Shown here piece after piece: positions 24,002-32,704 of a stretch of 64,000 bases of DNA (its first letter is position 1; each line of letters opens with the position of its first letter). A program made the position numbers and the translations under genes. Source of the stretch: Saliniplasma sp046497075. GTDB lineage: Archaea; Thermoplasmatota; Thermoplasmata; Halarchaeoplasmatales; Halarchaeoplasmataceae. The DNA is taken from the NCBI GenBank assembly GCA_046497075.1, contig JAWOGF010000066.1, positions 1 to 64,000 on the forward strand, read 5' to 3'. A model generated the notes under the pieces. It saw nothing but the letters and a program-made list of their open reading frames with translations, was not told the origin of the DNA and searched no databases.

Positions 24002-24516
24002 ACGAACAAAATCCGATGCGTAAACCAAGGATAATCAAGTGTGTAGTTAACATCGGAGTGGGCAGCGGTGGAGAGAAACAGAGAAAAGCTAGAGATGTCA
24101 TAAAGATGCTTACGGGACAGGAACCAGTTGACACAATATCGAAGACTACAAACGCAGATATAGGGATAAGAGAAGGTCAGACCATCGGTTGTAAGGTGAC
24201 ATTGAGAGATGAAAAGGCTTACAACTTCCTTAAAAAAGCCTTCTGGGTTACAGAGGATAAAATCCTCGTAGATAATTTCGATGAAAATGGTAACTTTTCA
24301 TTCGGTATAGATGATTATACTGATTTTGAGGATATGAAATATGATCCGAATATAGGGATATTTGGGTTAGATATATCCGTTGAACTTGCCCGTAAGGGTG
24401 AGCGGATCAAAAGAAGAAAGAAGGAAGCTAAAAAGATTCCAGAACATCAAAAATTGACTAAAGAGGAGGCAATAGAATACGTCGAAAAGGCCTTCGGCGT
24501 GGAGGCGATAGAATGA
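23998..24516 (+). CDS. rpl5: Ribosomal protein L5 (uL5)
   Basis: 172-residue L5 that binds 5S rRNA in the central protuberance. VVNIGVGSGGEKQRKARDVIKMLTGQ near residue 14 and TISKTTNADIGIREGQTIGCKVTLR near residue 45 are diagnostic. Its stop overlaps the S14 start. Confidence 0.96.
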   Translation: MNEQNPMRKPRIIKCVVNIGVGSGGEKQRKARDVIKMLTGQEPVDTISKTTNADIGIREGQTIGCKVTLRDEKAYNFLKKAFWVTEDKILVDNFDENGNFSFGIDDYTDFEDMKYDPNIGIFGLDISVELARKGERIKRRKKEAKKIPEHQKLTKEEAIEYVEKAFGVEAIE

Positions 24517-24659
24517 AACCAGATAAGGAATTTGGAAGAAAAGAAGGATGTAAACGCTGTGGCAGAAAGAGAGGAATTATCAGACGTTATGGACTGCATG
24601 TTTGTCGACAGTGTTTCAGAGAGATCGCAGAAGATCTAGGGTTCGAAAAATATTCATGA
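24513..24659 (+). CDS. rps14: Ribosomal protein S14 (uS14), zinc-binding type
   Basis: A 48-residue protein, short enough to be missed by length-filtered gene finders. It has the zinc-type S14 signature: C13 and C16 in EGCKRCGRKRG, then C31 and C34 in LHVCRQCFRE. RGIIRRYGLHVCRQCFRE is the core contacting 16S rRNA in the head. Start ATG overlaps the L5 stop (ATGA); GGAGG lies upstream. Confidence 0.97.
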   Translation: MKPDKEFGRKEGCKRCGRKRGIIRRYGLHVCRQCFREIAEDLGFEKYS

Positions 24660-24670
24660 GGTGCTAAACT

Positions 24671-25060
24671 ATGAAACATGATCCACTAAATGATGCTTTG
24701 TCAAAGATAAACAACGCTGAACACAGCGGTAAAATAGATTGTAAGATATCTCCAGCTTCAAAGCTGATCGGGAGGGTACTGAAGGTTATGCAGGAGAAGG
24801 ATTATTTAGAAAAATTTGAGTACATTGAAGACGGTCGAGGGGGAGAATACAAGGTCAAATTGAAAGGGAATATAAACAAATGTAAAGTAGTGAAACCTAG
24901 ATGGTCTTTAAAATCGGGCCAGATCGAAGAATATGAGTCAAGATATCTCCCAGCACAGGGATTTGGAGTATTGATACTTACAACGAACATGGGTGTTCTT
25001 TCCCATGAAGAAGCAAAAGAGCAAGGCGTTGGAGGTAAATTATTAGCTTACATATACTGA
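24671..25060 (+). CDS. rps8: Ribosomal protein S8 (uS8)
   Basis: 129-residue S8. DPLNDALSKINNAEHSGK at the start and the C-terminal PAQGFGVLILTTNMGVLSHEEAKEQGVGGKLLAYIY are diagnostic for archaeal S8, an early 16S rRNA binder. Confidence 0.97.
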   Translation: MKHDPLNDALSKINNAEHSGKIDCKISPASKLIGRVLKVMQEKDYLEKFEYIEDGRGGEYKVKLKGNINKCKVVKPRWSLKSGQIEEYESRYLPAQGFGVLILTTNMGVLSHEEAKEQGVGGKLLAYIY

Positions 25061-25070
25061 GGTTTGTATT

Positions 25071-25622
25071 ATGCCAATAGCAGCAAAATTAGAAGAGATC
25101 GTAGAAATACCAGAAGAGGTAAATGTGAAAAAGGAAGACGATGAGATCGAAGTATCTGGTCCTAACGGAACTATAAGAAACAGGTTTAGTGACAAAAGAG
25201 TAAATATAGATATCAAAGGTGATAAAATAGAACTACATGTGAAAGACCCTTCCAAGAGAGAAAAAGCCCTTTTGGGTACTTATTCATCACACCTACAAAA
25301 TATGGTAAAAGGTGTACAGGAAGATTTCCAATACAAATTAAAGATCGTTTACTCTCACTTTCCGGTAAAGGTTAGATCTGAAGGTGATGAAGTAGTCATC
25401 GAGAACTTCGTAGGAGAAAAGAAACCGAGAAGAGCTCCGATTCTAGGGGAAACAAATGTGGAGATTAAAGGAGATGAAGTTTTAGTGACAGGTCTCAATA
25501 AAGATCTAGTAGCTCAAACTGCAGCGAATATTGAATCAACCACCAGGATCAAAAATACTGATTCGAGAGTTTTCCAAGATGGAATATATATAATCGAAAA
25601 AGCTGGTAAAGCATTGAAATAG
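25071..25622 (+). CDS. rpl6: Ribosomal protein L6 (uL6)
   Basis: 183-residue L6 with two similar alpha/beta domains. IPEEVNVKKEDDEIEVSGPNGTI starts domain 1; YSHFPVKVRSEGDEVVIENFVGEKKPR near residue 94 is in domain 2; VFQDGIYIIEKAGK closes the protein. Confidence 0.96.
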   Translation: MPIAAKLEEIVEIPEEVNVKKEDDEIEVSGPNGTIRNRFSDKRVNIDIKGDKIELHVKDPSKREKALLGTYSSHLQNMVKGVQEDFQYKLKIVYSHFPVKVRSEGDEVVIENFVGEKKPRRAPILGETNVEIKGDEVLVTGLNKDLVAQTAANIESTTRIKNTDSRVFQDGIYIIEKAGKALK

Positions 25623-25629
25623 GTGAGTT

Positions 25630-26064
25630 ATGATGACAGAAAACGAGAATGAGGATCACGAAGTAAAAAAGAAACCAGAACTCGACGAAGAAACAGAGGA
25701 ATTACTAGAAAAAAGGGCCAAGATTAAAGGTAGAAGACCTAAATTTTCTAGACAAGAATGGTTCCGATATAAAAAGTTGGATAGGGATACGTGGAGAAAA
25801 CCTAGAGGACAACACTCTAAGGTGAGACAGAACCTGAAATACAGACCCAATGTTGCAAATATCGGATATAGATCCCCTAAAAAGGTTAGAGGACTACATC
25901 CTTCCGGTTTTGAAGAAGTTTTGGTCCATAATACTGATGATCTAGAAGGTCTAGATCCAGAAACTCAAGCGGTGAGGATAGCACATGGTGTGGGGATGAA
26001 GAAAAGGATCGATATAGAGAATAAAGCAGATGAATTGGATTTAAGAGTACTCAATAGAACATAA
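25630..26064 (+). CDS. rpl32e: Ribosomal protein L32e (eL32)
   Basis: 144 residues. An acidic N-terminal 40 residues is unusual but the core is clear: FSRQEWFRYKKLDRDTWRKPRG near residue 38 and GYRSPKKVRGLHPSGFEEVLVHN near residue 78, both diagnostic for archaeal/eukaryotic L32e. Confidence 0.95.
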   Translation: MMTENENEDHEVKKKPELDEETEELLEKRAKIKGRRPKFSRQEWFRYKKLDRDTWRKPRGQHSKVRQNLKYRPNVANIGYRSPKKVRGLHPSGFEEVLVHNTDDLEGLDPETQAVRIAHGVGMKKRIDIENKADELDLRVLNRT

Positions 26065-26074
26065 GGTGTAATTT

Positions 26075-26557
26075 ATGGATATAAAATATCAAAAACGACT
26101 CGCAGCTGACATCTTAAAATGCGGTAAAGATAGGGTTTGGGTAGACGACACGATGTTAGATGAGGTAGTTGAGGCGATCACACGTGATGAAGTTAGGAAT
26201 CTGATAGCTAATGATGTAATCCGAAAGAAACCAGTTAAAGGGAATTCAAAAGGTAGGCAAAGATACAAGAATAACCAGAAGAAAAAGGGTCGGAGGAGCG
26301 GACAGGGTAAAAGGAAAGGAAAAAAAACTGCTAGAGAACCATCAAAGCACAACTGGAAAAAGCGGATTAGATCTATAAGGAAAGAGCTCAGGTATTTGAG
26401 GGATAATGATAATATTGATCCCACGATATATAGAAAGTTTTACAATAAAGCTAAAGGTGGAACTTTTGAGAATAAATCAGATATGCTCCTTCATCTTAAG
26501 ATGGAAGGATATATAGATGAAGATTACGAACATCCGGAGGAGAATAATAATGGCTGA
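26075..26557 (+). CDS. rpl19e: Ribosomal protein L19e (eL19)
   Basis: 160-residue L19e. QKRLAADILKCGKDRVWVDDTMLDEV at the start and the basic GRQRYKNNQKKKGRRSGQGKRKGKK near residue 64 are diagnostic. AAGGTGTAATTT ATG is a model example of the ribosome-binding sites in this operon. Its end overlaps the L18 start by 8 bp. Confidence 0.96.
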   Translation: MDIKYQKRLAADILKCGKDRVWVDDTMLDEVVEAITRDEVRNLIANDVIRKKPVKGNSKGRQRYKNNQKKKGRRSGQGKRKGKKTAREPSKHNWKKRIRSIRKELRYLRDNDNIDPTIYRKFYNKAKGGTFENKSDMLLHLKMEGYIDEDYEHPEENNNG

Positions 26558-27050
26558 AGGACCTACTCATAGGATGCCTTTAAAAAGAAGACGTGAAGGC
26601 AAAACAGATTATAGACAAAGATTGAGGCTACTGAAATCAGGTAAGACTCGGGCAGTAGTTAGGATTACAAATAAGAATGTAATTGTACAGTTTACAGATT
26701 ATCATGAGGATGGAGATATCGTAAAAGTGAACGTAGACAGTAATCACATCAGAGGATATGGATGGGAAGGACACGGGTCTAATTTACCAAGTTCTTATCT
26801 TGTAGGTTTTCTAGCCGGAAAGAAGGCTTTAGATATCGGTATACAAGAGGCGGTTCTTGATATAGGTTTAAATATACCTGAAAAGGGCGGCAGGATTTTC
26901 TCCGTTCTAAATGGTATAGTAGATGCTGGGGTCGATGTCCCCCATGATCCTGAGATCCTTCCATCTAGTGAAAGGAAAGAAGGAAAACATATAAACGAAG
27001 AAACAGTAGAAAATTTTTATGAAGTTAAAGAAAAGTTGGAGGCTTTATGA
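26550..27050 (+). CDS. rpl18: Ribosomal protein L18 (uL18)
   Basis: 166-residue L18 binding 5S rRNA. I place the start at ATG 26550 (MAEGPTHRMPLKRRREGKTDY), preceded by CGGAGGAG; a longer frame starting 33 bp upstream adds non-conserved residues. TDYRQRLRLLKSGKTRAVVR and NLPSSYLVGFLAGKKA are diagnostic. Confidence 0.96.
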   Translation: MAEGPTHRMPLKRRREGKTDYRQRLRLLKSGKTRAVVRITNKNVIVQFTDYHEDGDIVKVNVDSNHIRGYGWEGHGSNLPSSYLVGFLAGKKALDIGIQEAVLDIGLNIPEKGGRIFSVLNGIVDAGVDVPHDPEILPSSERKEGKHINEETVENFYEVKEKLEAL

Positions 27051-27718
27051 TGCCAGGTTGGGAACCAAAAACACGGTTGGGTAGGATGGTAAAACGTGGT
27101 GAAATCACCAATATGGGTGAAGCTCTAGATACTAGACTGCCCATAAGGGAATCAGAGATAATAGATGCACTCATACCGAATCTAGATGACGATGTATTGG
27201 ATGTAAACATGGTCCAAAGGATGTCCGATTCTGGAAGAAGGGTAAGATTTACAGTCGCATCGGTTGTTGGGAATCACGATGGATATGTAGGTTTGGGTAC
27301 TGCTAAAGGAAAAGAAGTAGGTCCGACTATAAGAAAGAGCATAGATAATGCTAAATTAAATATAGTCAGGATAAGGCGAGGCGATGGTTCTTGGCAGTGC
27401 GGCTGTGGACAGCCCCATACCATACCATTCAGAGTGACTGGAAAATCCGGTTCAGTATGGATAGAACTCATCCCAGCTCCTAGCGGTATAGGTTTGGCTG
27501 TAGGAGATACCGCGAAATCTATACTATCTCGTGCAGGTATAGACGATGTATGGGGATTCTCTAAAGGCCATACTAGGACTACTGTAAATTATGCTAAAGC
27601 AGTTTTTGATGCGATGAAGAAAACTGCTGAGATGAGAGTTACTTCTACGCAAGCTGAAGAACTTGGTATAGTTGAAGGAATACAGGGAAATATTGGACAA
27701 AAAAGTGGTGGTGAATGA
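27047..27718 (+). CDS. rps5: Ribosomal protein S5 (uS5)
   Basis: 223-residue S5. RVRFTVASVVGNHDGYVGLGTAKGKEVGP near residue 65 is the RNA-binding dsRBD-like core, with VDAMKK-type VFDAMKKTAEMRV near the end. It carries the archaeal insertion IVRIRRGDGSWQCGCGQPHTIPF. Overlaps L18 by 4 bp. Confidence 0.97.
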   Translation: MMPGWEPKTRLGRMVKRGEITNMGEALDTRLPIRESEIIDALIPNLDDDVLDVNMVQRMSDSGRRVRFTVASVVGNHDGYVGLGTAKGKEVGPTIRKSIDNAKLNIVRIRRGDGSWQCGCGQPHTIPFRVTGKSGSVWIELIPAPSGIGLAVGDTAKSILSRAGIDDVWGFSKGHTRTTVNYAKAVFDAMKKTAEMRVTSTQAEELGIVEGIQGNIGQKSGGE

Positions 27719-28194
27719 TGGTTTTAGCTGTTATTAGGATAAGGAGTCCTAGAAGAAAAACTCATAAGATAGAAGAAACTCTTAAATCCCTCGGGTTGAA
27801 ACAAGTTAATAATTGCACTATCATATCCAACGACCCTACTAACAAAGGCATGCTGAATAGGGTGAAGGATGTCGTGACTTGGGGCGAAATAGAAGAAGAC
27901 ATGCTTGTAGATTTACTCAAAAGTAGGTCTAATTTAGGTGAAGAGTTGACCGACGATTATATCTCAGAAAACACGGAGTATGAAACATTGAATGATTTCG
28001 TAAAAAAAGTAAAAGAAGATAATGCTTCTATAAAGGATCTACCCGATCTAGAAAATTTGTTTAAATTACACCCCCCACGGGGCGGGTTTCGAGGTGTAAA
28101 AAAGCCTTATAAAACAGGTGGATCCTTGGGTTATAGAGGCAAAGATATAAATATTCTAATTGAAAAGATGTTTGACGAAGTTACAGAGGATTAA
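27718..28194 (+). CDS. rpl30: Ribosomal protein L30 (uL30)
   Basis: 158-residue archaeal L30 (longer than the bacterial form). LAVIRIRSPRRKTHKIEETLKSLGL is the conserved start and KLHPPRGGFRGVKKPYKTGGSLGYRG near residue 117 is the archaeal/eukaryotic ending. Two adjacent ATGs at 27715 and 27718 are possible starts. Confidence 0.95.
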   Translation: MVLAVIRIRSPRRKTHKIEETLKSLGLKQVNNCTIISNDPTNKGMLNRVKDVVTWGEIEEDMLVDLLKSRSNLGEELTDDYISENTEYETLNDFVKKVKEDNASIKDLPDLENLFKLHPPRGGFRGVKKPYKTGGSLGYRGKDINILIEKMFDEVTED

Positions 28195-28206
28195 AGTTGT
28201 GGTATC

Positions 28207-28647
28207 ATGGGTAAAAAAAAGACGAAGAAAAACAGAGGATCACGATCTCACGGTCGAGGTATAAAAGGGGGTAGAGGTGCAGGAGAACGTGGTGGTAGAG
28301 GCAAAGCGGGCCTTCAGAAACATAAGTGGAAATCTATCGTTAAAGAAGACAAGGATTATTTTGGGCCTAAAGGCTTTTCAAGACCCCAGTCAGTGGTAGA
28401 AGAGAAAGAACCTATAAACATATATCAGGTTGAACAACAGATAGATGACCTTATAGAAAATGGGTTTGCAAAAAAGAAAGGATCTGGTTATGAGGTGGAC
28501 TTAGTTAAGGCCGGTTATGATAAATTGTTAGGCCAGGGTAAGACACGCTTTCAGATGAATATCAAGGTTCCTTCTACCAGCGAGAGAGCTGTTAGGAAAA
28601 TAGAAGAAGCTGGTGGGAAAGTTATCAAAGTAGAACAAGAAGATTAA
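28207..28647 (+). CDS. rpl15: Ribosomal protein L15 (uL15)
   Basis: 146-residue L15. KKTKKNRGSRSHGRGIKGGRGAGERGGRGKAGLQKHKW is the glycine/arginine-rich N-terminal arm typical of archaeal L15, and the rest forms the globular domain ending KIEEAGGKVIKVE. Starts 12 bp after L30, directly before secY. Confidence 0.96.
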   Translation: MGKKKTKKNRGSRSHGRGIKGGRGAGERGGRGKAGLQKHKWKSIVKEDKDYFGPKGFSRPQSVVEEKEPINIYQVEQQIDDLIENGFAKKKGSGYEVDLVKAGYDKLLGQGKTRFQMNIKVPSTSERAVRKIEEAGGKVIKVEQED

Positions 28648-28661
28648 GGAGAGAGTAAAAG

Positions 28662-30236
28662 ATGGCCGAAGATGAGGAAAAGAGCAGGTTGTACAAACTC
28701 AAACCTCTTGTAGACAGGATGCCCGCGGTAAAACAACCAGAAGGGCATGTCCATTTTCGTAGAAAAATAATTTGGACTGTTTTAATATTGGTCGTTTATT
28801 TGTGCATGACCAATATACTAGTTTATGGGTTAGATCCTGCTCAAACAATGGACCTGTTCGAACAATTTAGAGCGATTTTTGCAGGAGAATCGGGTTCTAT
28901 TGTTCATCTCGGCATAATGCCCATCGTTAATGCATCTATTATCATGCAGCTTTTCCAAGGGGCAGACATAATCAATCTAGATATGAAGGATGAAGAAGAT
29001 AAAGCAGTTTATCAGAATACACAGAAATTCCTTGTAATTGTAATGATACTTGTTCAAGCTGTGCCCCAGGTGTATGGGTTTTTAGTTCCGGGACAAGGTT
29101 TTATTGATGTACTAAATGGTATGGTGGCTGGCCACGGTGAGTTATTAGCACGAGTCATAATAATAATCCAGCTTTCGGTTGGCTGTTATCTATTATTCTT
29201 GATGGACGAGGTCGTTTCAAAGTGGGGTATAGGAAGCGGTATCAGTTTATTCATCGTCGCCGGTGTAGCACAGGGTATATTCACTGGGATCTTCAACTGG
29301 GCACCAGACCCTATGGGGAGGACCGAAGCTCCTGTAGGAGCAATACCTAGAACTATTTACACGATGCAACACTCTTCTGCTCAAGAATTTGTGGGAGGGG
29401 GTTTTGAAACGTTGCTACTGCAACCACCTAACGCCTTGATTACTATACCTACAACGATACTGATATTTTTGATGGTAGCTTACGTGCAGTCATCTAGAGT
29501 AGAACTTCCGTTAGCTCATGGCAGGGCAAGAGGTGCTAGAGGACGTTATCCACTAAAATTGATCTACGCATCTGTTATTCCTGTGATTTTAGTTTCCGCT
29601 TTACTTGCAAATATCAATCTATTTTCCATGCTATTTTACACCAATCCAACTTTCCAAAACTTCCCGATATTTGGAGAAGCCGCTTGGCTGGGAGTATTCC
29701 AACCTGGATCTACAGAACCGATATCAGGTGCTGCTTGGTATATCTCTAATGTAAAAGGACTAAGTGATTGGTTATTACCACTGATATCGGAAAGATATGC
29801 TGGAAGTATGAGTCCCGAAGGTGTTAGTTGGACATATAGTAAACTACAGATAATCGCCAGAGTTATTAGCCATTTTATATTCATGACGGTGTTTGCTATA
29901 CTATTTTCTATATTCTGGGTTAGAACTACTAACATGGATGCCGAATCGGTTGCAGAACAGATCCAGGACAGTGGTATGCAGATTCCAGGATTTAGAAGGG
30001 ATCCAAGGGTATTAAGGAAGGTATTGGAAAGGTATATTCCAGCCATCACAGTATTTAGTGGATTCTTTATTGGAGCTTTAGCTGCTGGTGCGAATATGAT
30101 AGGCACCGTTGGTGACGCAGGAGGCGTAAGTCTGTTCCTAGCTATCAGTATATTGACGGAACTTTATGAACAGATGGGCAAAGAGCAGATGATGGAGATG
30201 CATCCTGTCCTAAGAGATTTCTTTGGGAATCAATGA
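28662..30236 (+). CDS. secY: Preprotein translocase subunit SecY
   Basis: Main channel subunit of the Sec translocon, 524 residues with ten predicted membrane helices. A plug-like region follows helix 1 (LGIMPIVNASIIMQLFQGADII near residue 85), WGIGSGISLFIVAGV is near residue 188, and the cytosolic loops contain SSRVELPLAHGRARGARGRYPLKLIY near residue 276 and MQIPGFRRDPRVLRKVLERYIP near residue 440, which contact the ribosome. A little longer than most archaeal SecY (about 450-490) because of extended loops near residues 210-250 and 340-400. Confidence 0.97.
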   Translation: MAEDEEKSRLYKLKPLVDRMPAVKQPEGHVHFRRKIIWTVLILVVYLCMTNILVYGLDPAQTMDLFEQFRAIFAGESGSIVHLGIMPIVNASIIMQLFQGADIINLDMKDEEDKAVYQNTQKFLVIVMILVQAVPQVYGFLVPGQGFIDVLNGMVAGHGELLARVIIIIQLSVGCYLLFLMDEVVSKWGIGSGISLFIVAGVAQGIFTGIFNWAPDPMGRTEAPVGAIPRTIYTMQHSSAQEFVGGGFETLLLQPPNALITIPTTILIFLMVAYVQSSRVELPLAHGRARGARGRYPLKLIYASVIPVILVSALLANINLFSMLFYTNPTFQNFPIFGEAAWLGVFQPGSTEPISGAAWYISNVKGLSDWLLPLISERYAGSMSPEGVSWTYSKLQIIARVISHFIFMTVFAILFSIFWVRTTNMDAESVAEQIQDSGMQIPGFRRDPRVLRKVLERYIPAITVFSGFFIGALAAGANMIGTVGDAGGVSLFLAISILTELYEQMGKEQMMEMHPVLRDFFGNQ

Positions 30237-30263
30237 CGACATATTGTTGATATAGGTGTTTGA

Positions 30264-30974
30264 ATGACCGGGAATGATGAAGAAACTGTCGAGGAGAATG
30301 TAGAAGAGGATGGCCAACCTAAACAATTATTCAGTTTAAGGAGGTTCATCTATATCTTCTTGGGTCTACTGGCCTTGATGGTGATGTTTGATGAAGGTCT
30401 AAGGGACACTATGGGTGGTTTTGTCGGTTTAGTATTTGAACCTGTTTTTGGTTTTGGCGGTAATTATCCTGTTTTGACACTGGTCCTCGCAGGTTCTACG
30501 ATGATAGCTTTTTCTACTCTGGTAAGAGATTTATTTATGGATTGGGTGGACATGGCGGAAAAACAGAAGCAAACATCCGCCTTTCAGAAGGAATTGATGG
30601 AAGCCAAAAAAGCCAATAAGACTACTAAAGTCAAGGAGATGGAAAAAGTTCAACCGAAAATATCGAAGATGCAGATGGCGACCTTCAAACCACAGATAAA
30701 ATCTATGGCCATCACGATGATAGTCATAATTTCAATATTCGGGTGGTTGTGGACCTTTTTAGAGGGTCTGCAAAATCATACCTTTTCTGTACCATGGGCA
30801 TTCAATGCTAGCTTTTTAAAACATTATGAATTATGCTTCTTTCCCTTTCCACAGTGGATCGGAGTATATATGTTGTTGTCTATTCCACTAGGCCAGGTAT
30901 TGAGAGTAACTCTTCAGATATTAACATTCAAAAAAAGAATGAGTGATGAAGAGGAATTGAGTGAGGTCAAATGA
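30264..30974 (+). CDS. DUF106/EMC3-TMCO1 family membrane insertase
   Basis: 236-residue membrane protein of the archaeal DUF106 family, relatives of YidC/Oxa1, EMC3 and TMCO1. It has an N-terminal anchor (about 29-48), another helix near residues 70-90, a charged cytosolic coiled coil with QKELMEAKKANKTTKVKEMEKVQ (105-130), and helices near 150-170 and 200-215. It probably helps insert membrane proteins with SecY, encoded just upstream. Many archaea place adenylate kinase between the two; here there is only a 27-bp gap. Confidence 0.9.
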   Translation: MTGNDEETVEENVEEDGQPKQLFSLRRFIYIFLGLLALMVMFDEGLRDTMGGFVGLVFEPVFGFGGNYPVLTLVLAGSTMIAFSTLVRDLFMDWVDMAEKQKQTSAFQKELMEAKKANKTTKVKEMEKVQPKISKMQMATFKPQIKSMAITMIVIISIFGWLWTFLEGLQNHTFSVPWAFNASFLKHYELCFFPFPQWIGVYMLLSIPLGQVLRVTLQILTFKKRMSDEEELSEVK

Positions 30975-31522
30975 GCGATTTTGAGGATATTATAATCACT
31001 ATCAGTGGTTTACCTGGTAGTGGGACAAGCACAACCGCTAAATCGTTAGGGGAGAAAACCGGGATGAAAATCATATCTTCTGGTGAGATCTTTAGAAGAT
31101 TAGCCAGGGAAAAAGGTTACACGTTGGAAGAATTTGGAGACGTTGCTGAACAAAATAAGCAGATTGATATAGAACTCGATAAAAGGATAGTCGAGGAAGC
31201 AAAACCTGGGAGTATCATTGAGGGGAGATTGTCGGGTCACATGTTATCAAGGTCACAAAAAGACGCTTTTAAAGTTTGGATTACTGCCGATATAGATACC
31301 CGGATCAAAAGGATAGCTGAAAGAGAAGATATGGGTATAAAAAGGACAAGAAAGTTGGTTAAGAAGAGGGAGGAAAGTGAACGAAAGAGATACAGGGACT
31401 ATTATGATATCGACATTCTAGACAAAGAAATATATGATATTGTGATCGATTCAACTGATAATTTGCCTGACGAGGTTGTTTCAAAGATAATAGATGGGGT
31501 TAGAAATGGATCACATAATTGA
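30971..31522 (+). CDS. cmk: Cytidylate kinase, archaeal type
   Basis: 183-residue P-loop kinase that phosphorylates CMP/dCMP. ITISGLPGSGTSTTAKSLGEKTG near residue 10 is the Walker A, ISSGEIFRRLAREKG near residue 35 the NMP-binding segment, and IEGRLSGHM near residue 78 is typical of archaeal Cmk. Overlaps the DUF106 gene by 4 bp. Confidence 0.93.
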   Translation: MSDFEDIIITISGLPGSGTSTTAKSLGEKTGMKIISSGEIFRRLAREKGYTLEEFGDVAEQNKQIDIELDKRIVEEAKPGSIIEGRLSGHMLSRSQKDAFKVWITADIDTRIKRIAEREDMGIKRTRKLVKKREESERKRYRDYYDIDILDKEIYDIVIDSTDNLPDEVVSKIIDGVRNGSHN

Positions 31523-32450
31523 AAAAAACAATACGATCTCGAGATGGGGGAAATACCCACATGAGAGAAGTGTTGAAGAAGCCTTGAAGAGATCTTTGAT
31601 CATAATCGACAAACCTTCGGGTCCTACAAGTCATCAGGTTTCTTCATGGATCCAGGATATGTTTGATATGAAGGCGGGTCACAGCGGTACTTTAGACCCA
31701 AATGTTACAGGCGTTCTACCTATGGGTTTGGGATATTCCGTAAGGGTGATAGACCTACTTCATAACGTTCCAAAGGAATACATTGCTGCGATGCATTTTC
31801 ATTGGGATGTAGATTTTGAAAGAGTAAATGAGATCCTAAAGGAATTCCAAGGAGATATTTATCAGACCCCGCCATTGAAGTCAGGGGTGAAAAGAGAGAG
31901 AAGGATTAGAAAGATATTTGAGATTGAGGTTTTAGACAGTTCTGATAGGGATTATCTATTTTTTGTTAAGTGTGAATCTGGAACATATATCCGAACATTG
32001 TGTAAAGATATTGGTAAAGCTATAGGAACAGGGGGTCATATGATGGATCTCCGTAGGACAAAATCGGGTGGATTCTCAGAAGAAGAAAGTTATATCTTGC
32101 AGGATGTTAAAGACGCTTTGATTTCTTATCGAAGCGGAGATGGAAGTATGTTAAAAGAGATGTTACTTCCATATGAGAGGGCTTTGGAGGTTTATCCAAA
32201 GATAGTTGTAAAGGATACTGCGGCGGGTTCTCTTTTAAATGGAGCTGATCTAGCCGTTCCTGGGATACTGAAGATGGAAGATTTTAAAGATGCTGAAATA
32301 GTCTCTTTGGTGTCAACTAAAGGTGAGGGGATCGCTATCGGTGAGTCAGTCTATAGAGCTGAAAAGATAATGGATATGGATAAAGGACTCGTTGTAAAAA
32401 CTACTAGAGTTTTTCATCCTGTTGGGGAGTATCCTCAAAAATGGAAATGA
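31506..32450 (+). CDS. truB: tRNA/rRNA pseudouridine synthase Cbf5 (TruB family)
   Basis: 314 residues from the ATG at 31506 (MDHIIEKNN); an ATG 12 bp upstream is in frame, but GGGGT at 31496-31500 fits the downstream start better. Catalytic region AGHSGTLDPNVTGVLPMGLG near residue 60 carries the active-site Asp; CESGTYIRTLCKDIG near residue 156 is the second conserved motif; a PUA domain occupies about residues 230-310. In archaea Cbf5 makes tRNA psi55 and is the catalytic subunit of H/ACA RNPs. It overlaps cmk and ends this operon. Confidence 0.95.
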   Translation: MDHIIEKNNTISRWGKYPHERSVEEALKRSLIIIDKPSGPTSHQVSSWIQDMFDMKAGHSGTLDPNVTGVLPMGLGYSVRVIDLLHNVPKEYIAAMHFHWDVDFERVNEILKEFQGDIYQTPPLKSGVKRERRIRKIFEIEVLDSSDRDYLFFVKCESGTYIRTLCKDIGKAIGTGGHMMDLRRTKSGGFSEEESYILQDVKDALISYRSGDGSMLKEMLLPYERALEVYPKIVVKDTAAGSLLNGADLAVPGILKMEDFKDAEIVSLVSTKGEGIAIGESVYRAEKIMDMDKGLVVKTTRVFHPVGEYPQKWK

Positions 32451-32461
32451 ATTAAATATAA
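32450..32461 (+). promoter_or_regulatory. TATA box of tRNA-Ser
   Basis: AATTAAATATAA begins at the truB stop codon and is centred about 40 bp upstream of the tRNA, giving a predicted start about 10 bases before the mature 5' end. Confidence 0.5.
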
Positions 32462-32494
32462 CCTTGTTCTCAACTATAATCAGTATCTCATAAT

Positions 32495-32601
32495 GCCGAG
32501 ATAGCCTAGCCTGGTACGGCGCGAGATTGGAGATCACTCTTTGAGCGACCTAATATCTCGTGGTGCTCTGCACCTCAGGGGTTCGAATCCCCTTCTCGGC
32601 G
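32495..32601 (+). tRNA. tRNA-Ser (GGA) with an anticodon-loop intron
   Basis: Acceptor stem 32495-32501 pairs with 32594-32600, and G73 at 32601 is the serine discriminator. D-arm 32504-32520. The anticodon stem CGAGA (32522-32526) pairs with TCTCG (32556-32560). The loop reads TT-GGA-G with anticodon GGA at 32529-32531, then about 22 extra bases (32533-32554, or shifted by one) at the canonical 37/38 intron site. A long variable arm GGTGC-TCT-GCACC marks a class II tRNA; T-arm AGGGG-TTCGAAT-CCCCT. CCA is not encoded. Confidence 0.93.
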
Positions 32602-32704
32602 CTTACACTTTTGCGGTTACAATATCTGTAAGTATGGTGAATAATCATGTTTGATTATAGAGGTTAGAAAACTTTATTAGACCACCTGAAAATGATGTTC
32701 TCAC

